Origin: CAYTET01 sp964436975
GTDB lineage: Bacteria; Bacillota_I; Bacilli_A; Erysipelotrichales; Erysipelotrichaceae
Direction: 5' to 3'
Assembly: GCA_964436975.1 (NCBI GenBank)
Contig: CAYTET010000041.1
Coordinates: forward strand, 1-19,722
DNA: 19,722 bases
Both the position numbers and the translations under genes were made by a program. Shown piece by piece: positions 13,981-19,722 of the stretch. Position 1 is the stretch's first letter. The number at the start of each line of letters is the position of its first letter. The notes beneath the pieces are model-generated. The model did no database searches. It worked only from the letters and a program-made list of their open reading frames with translations, and was not told the origin of the DNA.

Positions 13981-14556
13981 TTAATCAGGGTCATGACTGC
14001 TGGCAGTCATGGCCTTTTTAGTGATGTATTCAATAGTGCCGTCAAATAGTTCGCTCAGCCCGTCAACCGCGGCATCGATATCGCCATCCATCCGGTTCCA
14101 GATGAATTTAAGCAGAAAGCCCAGCAGGGAATAGCAGCAGAAATTAGAGATCGTCCGCAGGGTTTCTTCCGGCAGCTGGGGGTTGTTTAATGATTCCTTT
14201 ATGTAGTTGTAAAACATTTCTTCAACCGAGTTGAATATGTACTGCTCCATCTGCTGGCGGGACAGGGAATTAAACAGATGATAGACAATAGCCGAATTAT
14301 CGGCCATCAGATGCATGGCCGCTTTCAGCTTGGCCGGCCAGCCCACCAAAGTAGCGGTCTGGGGTAAAAACCATTCTTTCTTCTGCCCCGCCCAGACACT
14401 GAGCAGGTCATAGATATCCCGGTAATGATAATAGAAAGTATTGGGACTGATGCCGCAGCGGGACACCAGTGCCGAAACGGTGATCTTATCGAAGGGCATC
14501 TCCGTCAGCATTTCTTCAAACTGCTGCAGGATAGCTTTCTGGGTAAAGTTGGCCAT
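13981..14556 (-). CDS. TetR/AcrR family transcriptional regulator
   Basis: 191 residues. The N-terminal three-helix DNA-binding part is clear: FDKITVSALVSRCGISPNTF followed by YYHYRDIYDLL (about 22-52). The rest is helical ligand-binding sequence with the pattern seen in the DhaS-like group (TISNFCCYSLLGFLLKFIWNRM). GAGG stands 8 bases before the ATG. It is divergent from metK with 186 bases between. No efflux pump or dihydroxyacetone kinase gene is adjacent, so its target may be itself or lie elsewhere. A 21-base imperfect palindrome sits between its -35 and -10, as expected for autorepression. Confidence 0.88.
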   Translation of the reverse strand: MANFTQKAILQQFEEMLTEMPFDKITVSALVSRCGISPNTFYYHYRDIYDLLSVWAGQKKEWFLPQTATLVGWPAKLKAAMHLMADNSAIVYHLFNSLSRQQMEQYIFNSVEEMFYNYIKESLNNPQLPEETLRTISNFCCYSLLGFLLKFIWNRMDGDIDAAVDGLSELFDGTIEYITKKAMTASSHDPD

Positions 14557-14588
14557 GGCATAACCTCGTTTCTTTAATAACTGTTTTA

Positions 14589-14617
14589 ATTATAAAGGAC
14601 AATGGTCGTTCTTTCAA
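14589..14617 (-). promoter_or_regulatory. Promoter of the tetR-type gene with overlapping operator candidate
   Basis: On the minus strand: -35 TTGAAA (14612-14617), 17-base spacer, -10 TATAAT (14589-14594). An imperfect palindrome at 14594-14614 (AAAGnACnA, centre, TnGTnCTTT) fills the spacer. Confidence 0.75.
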
Positions 14618-14742
14618 AAATATCGCCGCAGCGGTTTTGCGTAAAAACCATGTTTTGTCCCAAAACCGGACAGTTTCAAACCAGTCACCATTGCTGCTGA
14701 AAGGCAGTGCTTTAAGATTAAGGGCAGAAAGGAATTAAAGAA
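14618..14742 (+). promoter_or_regulatory. metK upstream region
   Basis: Weak promoter candidate TTGCTG, 16 bases, TAAGAT (about 14692-14719). AAAGGA is the ribosome binding site. A short stem TGTCC-CAAAACC-GGACA (14656-14672) lies upstream. I see no SAM-I, SMK or other SAM riboswitch consensus. Confidence 0.35.
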
Positions 14743-15897
14743 ATGAAAAATTACTTTACATCAGAGTCGGTAACCTGCGGTCATCCTGATAAAATCTGCG
14801 ACCAGATTGCCGATCATATTCTTGATGCGATTTTAAGACAGGATCCGGAAGCCCGCTCGGCCTGTGAGGTCAGCTGCATTACTAACCAGGTTCATATCTT
14901 CGGCGAGGTTACAACAAGCGCCGCCGTTGATTATGAGGCGGTGGCCCGCCAGACTATTTCCGGCATCGGCTATCAGCTGGCTAACCGCGGCTTTGATGCC
15001 GACAGCTGCCAGGTTATTGTTGATCTGCATACCCAGTCACCGGATATTGCCATGGGCATTGACCGGCAGGCGGAAAGTGAGAAGCTGGACAGCGGCGCCG
15101 GCGACCAGGGAATGATGTTTGGCTATGCCTGCAATCAGACAGCCAATCTGATGCCGCTGCCAATCGAACTGGCTCATGCCCTGGCTAAAAGACTGGAACT
15201 GGTCCGGCGCAATGCCGAACTGCCTTATCTATTGCCTGACGGCAAAAGCCAGGTGACGGTTGAATACCAGGACAATAAGCCGCTGCGCATCGCCACTGTC
15301 GTTGTTTCAGCCCAGCATACTGAACAGATCGATATTGAGACACTGCGGCAGGACATCATAAACCATGTCGTTCTGCCAACCCTGCCACAGACACTTGTTG
15401 ATGACAGCACCCAGTATTTCATCAATCCGACCGGTCGCTTTGTCTTAGGCGGGCCGGCCGCAGATTCCGGTCTGACCGGCCGCAAGTTAATCTGTGATAC
15501 CTATGGCGGCTATTCCCGCCATGGCGGCGGCTCATTTTCCGGCAAAGATGCCACTAAGGTTGACCGCAGCGGCGCTTACATGACCCGCTACATTGCCAAG
15601 AATGTGGTAGCTGCCGGACTGGCTGATGAATGTGAAGTGCAGCTTTCGTATGCCATCGGCTTAGCCGAGCCGTTAGCGGTCCGCTTTGACACTTTCAATA
15701 CTGAGAAAGTCTCACCCGAAGAAATTGCGCGCATCATTCTGCCCAGGCTTGACTTAAGACCGGCTGCCATCATTAAGAAATTTGGCCTGAAGCGGCCAAT
15801 CTACAGCCCACTGTCCTGCTATGGCCATTTTGGCAGCAACGCTGCTGCCATGGACTGGGAGCAGACCGATCTGGCTGCTGAAATCAAGAAGAACTGA
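14743..15897 (+). CDS. metK: S-adenosylmethionine synthetase
   Basis: 384 residues, full length. Makes S-adenosylmethionine from methionine and ATP in the cytoplasm. All signatures are present: FTSESVTCGHPDKICDQIAD with H14 and D16 at the active site, the GAGDQGMMFGY loop (118-128), and the P-loop-like GGGSFSGKDATKVDRS (261-276). AGAAAGGA lies upstream of the ATG. It is followed after 17 bases by a radical SAM enzyme, which uses its product. Nothing unusual in length or key residues. Confidence 0.98.
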   Translation: MKNYFTSESVTCGHPDKICDQIADHILDAILRQDPEARSACEVSCITNQVHIFGEVTTSAAVDYEAVARQTISGIGYQLANRGFDADSCQVIVDLHTQSPDIAMGIDRQAESEKLDSGAGDQGMMFGYACNQTANLMPLPIELAHALAKRLELVRRNAELPYLLPDGKSQVTVEYQDNKPLRIATVVVSAQHTEQIDIETLRQDIINHVVLPTLPQTLVDDSTQYFINPTGRFVLGGPAADSGLTGRKLICDTYGGYSRHGGGSFSGKDATKVDRSGAYMTRYIAKNVVAAGLADECEVQLSYAIGLAEPLAVRFDTFNTEKVSPEEIARIILPRLDLRPAAIIKKFGLKRPIYSPLSCYGHFGSNAAAMDWEQTDLAAEIKKN

Positions 15898-15914
15898 AAG
15901 AGAGGAAGTAAAAC

Positions 15915-17303
15915 ATGCAGAATAAAATAGCTCATGCCGCTGAAAGAAAAGCCTTTGAAGCCCTGCTTGACGGCATTATTAAAAAAGGCCAGACCCAGGA
16001 TGTGGTTGAACTGGCCACTTCACTAATCAACATGATTCAAAAGGTTATGGGCAATACCTGGAATGCGGCTTCTTTTGATTCCCTGCGCCGGATTGCCGCT
16101 GATCCTAACGGCAAATGGGCCCAGTATGTGCACCGGCTGATCTGCGATAATGATCCCTATATTATCAAGACATTCCTGCTTAATGCGGCTTATGAAGGCG
16201 GTTTCCGCGGCTACCGGACGGCCTTGGAAATCGGGCAGAAGTATAACTGCAATATTCCCTGGCTGATTCTGATGGATCCGACATCCGGCTGCAATATGCA
16301 CTGCACCGGCTGCTGGGCTGCGGAATACGGCCACCAGCAGAATCTGACGTTTGAGGAAATGGACCGAGTTCTGACCGAAAGCAAAGAGCTGGGCACTCAT
16401 GCCTGTCTGTTTACCGGCGGCGAACCGCTGTTAAGGAAAAATGATATCATCCGGCTTTGTGATACTCATCGTGACATTGCTTTCCATGCCTTTACCAACG
16501 GAACGCTGATTGATGATGATTTCTGCCGGGAAATGCTGCGGGTCGGCAATCTGATGGTATCTGTCAGCATTGAAGGCTTTGAACAGGCCAATGACGCCCG
16601 CCGCGGCGCCGGGCATTACCAGAAAGCCATGTCCGCCATGGATCTGATGCATTCGTATAAGATCCCCTTTGGCGTGTCAATCTGCTATACCAGCCAGAAT
16701 TCTCTTGATGTCACCTCCGATGCCTTTCTGGATGCCATCATTGCCAAGGGCTGTGTCTTTGCCTGGTATTTCCATTACATGCCTGTCGGCATGAATGCCT
16801 CAACAGACTTGCTGCTGAATCCGCAGCAGCGGGCTTATATGAAAGACAGAGTGCGCTGGATCAGAGGAGAAACCGAAGGCAAACAGCTTTACTGCATTGA
16901 TTTTCAGAATGATGGCGAGTTTGCCGGCGGCTGTATTGCCGGCGGCCGCAGCTACTGCCACATTAATGCGGCGGGCGATGTTGAACCCTGTGTCTTCATT
17001 CACTATTCATCAGCGAACATCCGCGATAAATCAATACTGGATTGTTACCGGCAACCGCTGTTTTTGGCATACCATGACGGCCAGCCTTTTAACAACAATC
17101 ATTTAAGACCATGTCCGATGCTGGAGAATCCGGATATTCTGCCTAAGATGGTTGAATCAAGCCAGGCGCATTCTACCGATCTGGAAGCCCCGGAGTCGGC
17201 GGAGCATCTGTGTGCTAAATGCCAGCTGTATGCAGCTAACTGGAAGAAAGAGGCTGATAAGCTGTGGGAACAGGAGCATCCTGATTCCCAGTCTGAAGCC
17301 TGA
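15915..17303 (+). CDS. Radical SAM protein with SPASM-like C-terminus
   Basis: 462 residues. A helical N-terminal region (1-110) of unknown role precedes the radical SAM core: CNMHCTGC with C126, C130 and C133 binding the [4Fe-4S] cluster, then FTGGEPLLR (166-174) for SAM binding, then HAFTNGTLID. A C-terminal set of cysteines (C340, C348, C359, C400, C433, C436) has the arrangement of a SPASM/twitch domain that holds extra iron-sulfur clusters. Such enzymes modify peptides, proteins or small molecules; no peptide substrate gene is visible beside it. AGAGGAAG precedes the ATG. The pairing with metK suggests co-expression with SAM supply. It ends at a terminator. The substrate is unknown. Confidence 0.88.
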   Translation: MQNKIAHAAERKAFEALLDGIIKKGQTQDVVELATSLINMIQKVMGNTWNAASFDSLRRIAADPNGKWAQYVHRLICDNDPYIIKTFLLNAAYEGGFRGYRTALEIGQKYNCNIPWLILMDPTSGCNMHCTGCWAAEYGHQQNLTFEEMDRVLTESKELGTHACLFTGGEPLLRKNDIIRLCDTHRDIAFHAFTNGTLIDDDFCREMLRVGNLMVSVSIEGFEQANDARRGAGHYQKAMSAMDLMHSYKIPFGVSICYTSQNSLDVTSDAFLDAIIAKGCVFAWYFHYMPVGMNASTDLLLNPQQRAYMKDRVRWIRGETEGKQLYCIDFQNDGEFAGGCIAGGRSYCHINAAGDVEPCVFIHYSSANIRDKSILDCYRQPLFLAYHDGQPFNNNHLRPCPMLENPDILPKMVESSQAHSTDLEAPESAEHLCAKCQLYAANWKKEADKLWEQEHPDSQSEA

Positions 17304-17307
17304 TAAT

Positions 17308-17328
17308 AGGGGAGCAATCCTCTTTTTT
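17308..17328 (+). terminator. Terminator after the radical SAM gene
   Basis: AGGGGA, tetraloop GCAA, TCCTCT (one G-T), then a run of T, five bases after the stop codon. It marks the end of the ordinary chromosome part. Confidence 0.75.
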
Positions 17329-17383
17329 CTTGAACATATTAGATGATGAAAATCTTCAGGAAGAGGGTCTAGAGGTGTTGAAT

Positions 17384-17437
17384 TTGTACGTTTGAAGTTT
17401 TTACAATTGATTGTACGTTTGAAGTTTTTACAATTGA
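17384..17437. repeat. Perfect 27-base tandem duplication
   Basis: Two identical head-to-tail copies (17384-17410, 17411-17437), each starting TTGTACGTTTGAAG and ending TTTTTACAATTGA. Each copy contains TTGTA and TACAA in inverted orientation. It lies where composition shifts to AT-rich phage-like DNA. Confidence 0.9.
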
Positions 17438-17474
17438 TTTGATTTGCAACGCAAAACGTCATATATAGCAAGTG

Positions 17475-17523
17475 AAATGATGCCTAACGTTGGCCGAGCA
17501 TGGCTGAGGTTCTGGCATCATTT
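17475..17523. repeat. 49-base long hairpin
   Basis: The outer stem AAATGATGCC / GGCATCATTT is perfect over 10 pairs. The inner stem AACGTTGGCC / GGCTGAGGTT (one mismatch, two wobbles) closes the loop GAGCAT. It could be a terminator (TTTCTTTGTT follows), a small RNA or a remnant of a mobile element end. Confidence 0.65.
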
Positions 17524-17572
17524 CTTTGTTAAAGATAATTATAATTAAATCCAATGTGCATAATGGTGTTAC

Positions 17573-17899
17573 TTGGCTCGTAAGCATGAACCGATGCTCA
17601 AGCGGGTCAATCTAGATAAAAATGCTAAAGTGTTTCATCAGCACAATCATTGCGGATGCACGGTCACTTATAAATGTGGCAAGACTTATCAGGATGTGTA
17701 CTCAAAGCAGATGCTGTCAGGAGATGAAGCAGCAAAGATTGAAGCAAGAAAAGTTCTTGGGCTGACAAGCAATGAAGAAGAACAGGCCAAAACTGAAAAA
17801 AGAAAAACCGTCGGATTAATAAGCCAAGAAGAAGAAGCAAAAAAAGTTGAAGAAAGAAAACCAACACAAATGATGATACCGATGATACGAGAAAAATAA
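17573..17899 (+). pseudogene. C-terminal fragment of a MuF-type phage head protein (5' part of a split toxin gene)
   Basis: The open frame is 108 codons from TTG 17573 and has no ribosome binding site. An in-frame stop lies just upstream (17561-17563), and most of a normal head protein is missing. The fragment has VFHQHNHCGCTVTYKCGKTYQDVYSKQ (residues 20-46), which fits the cysteine/histidine-containing end of phage minor head (MuF/SPP1 gp7-like) proteins, then a K/E-rich charged linker with near repeats (EARKVLGLTSNEEEQ, EKRKTVGLISQEEEA). In phage MuF toxins such a linker leads to a toxin domain, and the toxin domain does follow here, but in another frame. One lost A in the AGAAAAC run near 17855 explains the split. 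Confidence 0.65.
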
Positions 17900-17922
17900 T
17901 CCATATAGGAAAAAAAGAAGAT

Positions 17923-18294
17923 TTGTCTCAATTTGATCTATCAAAGATTGCGCCAGCTCAGAACAAACATATTGTCGGCACAAATGAATACAATTGGCTT
18001 ACTTCTACAAAAAAATATCGCCCATCGTTTATAACGGTTACTGCTGAAGAAGAGATTGCTTTAATAAATGAGTTTGCAGGAAAAGGAATAAACACATATA
18101 ATAGACGAGGTGAATGGAGAAACGCAGAAATAATTCTATCAAACACAAAAAAAATAGGAGTAGTAGTTAACATTATTAATGGAATAGAGCAGGATACTGC
18201 GGTTTTCAAAATCCACTACTCTAATAAAGGAAACCATATCGTTCCAGATTACGAGAGTAAAAGGAGAAATATTTATAACAATGGAAACACTTGA
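17923..18294 (+). CDS. Ntox50-type RNase toxin domain (3' part of the split gene)
   Basis: 123 codons from TTG 17923. The same frame is open back to about 17856 without an ATG and reads TNDDTDDTRKIIHIGKKED, which joins naturally to the linker of the preceding fragment. The domain has QNKHIVGTNEY (13-23), RPSFITV (33-39), an EFAGKGI turn, a middle strand KKIGVVVNIINGIEQDT, and closes with FKIHYSNKGNHIVP (95-108). This matches the pattern of polymorphic toxin type 50 (Ntox50), a predicted RNase of the BECR fold often found at the end of phage head proteins. Likely active residues are K15, H16, S35 and H105. It is probably silent or poorly made now, as it lacks a proper start. Confidence 0.65.
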   Translation: MSQFDLSKIAPAQNKHIVGTNEYNWLTSTKKYRPSFITVTAEEEIALINEFAGKGINTYNRRGEWRNAEIILSNTKKIGVVVNIINGIEQDTAVFKIHYSNKGNHIVPDYESKRRNIYNNGNT

Positions 18295-18487
18295 TCTCAA
18301 AAAATATATTGACAAAAAAGTTCGTGTTATTTTTACAGACGGGCAAACTTTGCATGGAGATTTTACTTCAATAGTTCCGGATTATGATACAGATTCTGGC
18401 AAAGATGAAATGGAGCTTTATATTGGTGGCGCTTTTATCCAGACTCCTATTGATGAGGTTAAAAGCATTAGTCTGTATCAGGTGTAA
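18281..18487 (+). CDS. Small LSM/SH3-like protein, candidate immunity protein
   Basis: 68 residues. The sequence KKVRVIFTDGQTLHGDFTSI followed by ELYIGGAFIQTPIDEVKSISLY has the five-strand pattern of LSM-like small barrels. The ATG overlaps the end of the Ntox50 frame by 14 bases, with AAGGAG 13 bases upstream. Immunity genes of polymorphic toxins usually sit directly after the toxin, so this is the best candidate to block the RNase, or it may be an accessory phage protein. It has no membrane segment or signal and acts in the cytoplasm. Confidence 0.65.
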   Translation: METLDLKKYIDKKVRVIFTDGQTLHGDFTSIVPDYDTDSGKDEMELYIGGAFIQTPIDEVKSISLYQV

Positions 18488-18489
18488 AG

Positions 18490-18840
18490 ATGGCAAAAGA
18501 TGATTACGATGTTGTGATATTCAAAGTGCTGACCTACTTATACGGGTGTATGAAGCGCAAGTATTCGTTTGAATTGTGTTCATTCAATGCTGTAATCTCT
18601 AAACAGAATGTAAATGATGAGTATCTATCCGACGTACTATACATGGCTGTTGAAGATGGCTATATTGAAGGTATTTTATTTACCAAGGTCTGGGGTGGCA
18701 ACAAGATTATTACAAGTGAAATGTCGGATATGAAAATCACATCTTCTGGGATTCGATATCTGAATGAAAACACAAAAATGAAAGATGTAAAAGATTATCT
18801 TCTTAAAGAAACGCCAGACTTAATCCGTTTGGTATTCTAA
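18490..18840 (+). CDS. YjcQ family phage protein
   Basis: 116 residues, starting two bases after the previous stop (TAAAGATG), with AGGTG as ribosome binding site. Pattern: IFKVLTYLYGCMKRK, EYLSDVLYMAVEDGYIEG, then DMKITSSGIRYLNENTKMKDVKDYLL, which fits the YjcQ winged-helix-like family of Bacillota prophages. Its role is unknown. It often appears near phage head genes and MuF toxins, and here it follows the toxin and LSM-like gene in one operon closed by a terminator. Confidence 0.75.
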   Translation: MAKDDYDVVIFKVLTYLYGCMKRKYSFELCSFNAVISKQNVNDEYLSDVLYMAVEDGYIEGILFTKVWGGNKIITSEMSDMKITSSGIRYLNENTKMKDVKDYLLKETPDLIRLVF

Positions 18841-18842
18841 TT

Positions 18843-18865
18843 AAACCGCTTCGGCGGTTTTTCTT
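18843..18865 (+). terminator. Terminator after yjcQ-like gene
   Basis: AAACCGC, tetraloop TTCG, GCGGTTT, then TTCTTT. A stable UUCG hairpin closes the toxin operon. Confidence 0.85.
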
Positions 18866-18889
18866 TAGGAAAAAACAATAGGAGGTTTC

Positions 18890-19036
18890 ATGACATAATT
18901 TGAAATCGTCAAAGACAAAAGAGATCCGGCACTGGCAGCAAGAGCCAGAAAGATTGAAGCTTGTGCGAAAATAAACTATATGAAAGTGCGCTCTTATAGA
19001 CAGCGGTGTTTACAGAAAAATGGGATCATGATTACA
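18890..19036 (+). pseudogene. Broken phage-like reading frame
   Basis: A good ribosome binding site (AGGAGG) precedes ATG ACA TAA, so the third codon is a stop. After it the frame stays open and reads FEIVKDKRDPALAARARKIE and ACAKINYMKVRSYRQRCL, which looks like real coding sequence, then merges into the antisense of the next gene. It is probably the start of a phage gene cut off by recombination. Family not recognised. Confidence 0.5.
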
Positions 19037-19043
19037 GGAATAA

Positions 19044-19559
19044 TCAATATCGGCGCATCAAATGATCACCTTCAGAATTATTGCTCACCCGTATTATATC
19101 CATCAGTTTGCCGCCAAGTTTTTCACATATATGTATCGACACTGCATTGGCATCATTGATATTAAGTAGGACTTTTTTCATATTGTGGTTTCGGGCAATC
19201 ACCAATCCTTGATTTAATAGGGCTGTTCCATAGCCTTTTCCCTGCTGTGAAACGCGGACGGCATCGCCACCGTTTCCTGTGCCGGTCATGATCTCTTCGG
19301 TTAATTCAGGACGCAGTTGAAATTCGCCGACGAAAACATTATCATCTACTGCCCAGTAATGAAACCCGATGGGCTGATCCGGTATTTGTCCGCTTTCTTT
19401 TTTTTCATACCATTCTTTGGTCCTGGCAAACCAGCCGTCATCTATTTTCGCAGGGTCGTCGGCGGGAACAAAATATGTAACGTGGCTGTCATATGCTTCC
19501 TGGCAGTACTCTTTATACCCGTCAACAAATTCAGGACATCGTTTTATTAATTTAAGCAA
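19044..19559 (-). CDS. GNAT family N-acetyltransferase
   Basis: 171 residues from TTG 19559 (MLKLIKRCPEFVDGY), set by GAGGTGA eight bases upstream. Another TTG at 19604 would add 15 residues made from a repeated element. There is no suitable ATG. GNAT marks: FHYWAVDDNVFVGEFQLRPEL, the acetyl-CoA loop RVSQQGKGYGTALL, then NINDANAVSIHICEKLGGKL. It moves an acetyl group to an unknown amine. The normal GHIGY strand is replaced by MTGTGNGGDAVRVS, a small deviation. The native start ATG may have been lost by mutation to TTG. Confidence 0.82.
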   Translation of the reverse strand: MLKLIKRCPEFVDGYKEYCQEAYDSHVTYFVPADDPAKIDDGWFARTKEWYEKKESGQIPDQPIGFHYWAVDDNVFVGEFQLRPELTEEIMTGTGNGGDAVRVSQQGKGYGTALLNQGLVIARNHNMKKVLLNINDANAVSIHICEKLGGKLMDIIRVSNNSEGDHLMRRY

Positions 19560-19577
19560 TGGACTGTCACCTCGATA

Positions 19578-19605
19578 TAACTTGGACAAAGCTAACTTGG
19601 ACAAA
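19578..19605. repeat. 13-base direct repeat with 15-base period
   Basis: TAACTTGGACAAA occurs at 19578-19590 and 19593-19605. A related GTGGACAACTTA lies at 19641-19652. They flank the start of the GNAT gene and may be binding sites or a scar of a mobile element. Confidence 0.7.
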
Positions 19606-19722
19606 CTCTAGTTTTATTTGATTGTTATTAGGTCAATAAAGTGGACAACTTAAACAGAGGCGATTCTATGTTAAGTGCATTATAGAAATAGCCAAATCTT
19701 GCAGTGAGAAATCACCAAAACT

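Noticed and set aside
14618..14742. SAM riboswitch before metK
   Set aside because: None of the SAM-I, SAM-II or SMK conserved blocks could be found, and pairing is weak.
17384..17437. CRISPR array
   Set aside because: Two copies are directly adjacent with no spacer and no cas gene.

Overview
The window is bacterial and reads as Bacillota (low-GC Gram-positive lineage) chromosome of roughly even base composition. The signs are strong purine-rich ribosome binding sites, sigma-A type promoters with 17-base spacers, U-tailed terminators, tRNA genes that encode CCA, and the gene set (type I glutamine synthetase, NhaC-type antiporter, AzlCD, CutC, YjcQ). A gut Firmicute, perhaps of the Erysipelotrichia, is a guess from gene content only.

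Left part (1-3900): the 5' end of glnA on the minus strand, with a clear promoter and a terminator-like hairpin in its leader. Divergent from it is a short operon of a cytoplasmic GH29 alpha-L-fucosidase, an ASCH-GNAT fusion overlapping it by 11 bases, and a small nucleotidyltransferase-fold protein. A gene-poor stretch with coding-like debris follows. 3883-5242 (minus) is an AT-richer two-gene module: a HipA-like kinase core without the usual N-terminal part, preceded by an HTH protein that seems to carry that missing part. Its promoter region holds ACTATA-type palindromes and appears to make a leaderless mRNA.

Middle (5655-17303): tRNA-Lys(CTT); an NhaC-family transporter with an acetamidase/formamidase; convergent azlC-azlD (branched-chain amino acid export); a divergent 591-residue coiled-coil orphan; tRNA-Glu(TTC); an operon of a membrane-anchored endonuclease/exonuclease/phosphatase-fold protein, CutC and a lipoprotein; a TetR-type regulator; and metK followed 17 bases later by a radical SAM/SPASM enzyme.

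Right end (17304-19722): composition drops sharply in G+C. After the terminator behind the radical SAM gene come a perfect 27-base tandem duplication and a 49-base hairpin. Then comes what looks like the C-terminal end of a prophage MuF-type head protein carrying an Ntox50-type RNase toxin domain, split in two by a one-base frameshift. A 68-residue LSM-like protein (overlapping the toxin end) and a YjcQ-family phage protein follow, then a broken phage-like reading frame and a GNAT acetyltransferase with short direct repeats at its start. This is the most accessory part of the window: a decayed phage-borne polymorphic toxin cassette.

Three gene starts (5242 minus, 9325 minus, 9442 plus) share the layout TATAAT, six bases ending in GGT, then ATG, which predicts leaderless transcripts. 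This is the most unusual regulatory pattern seen here.
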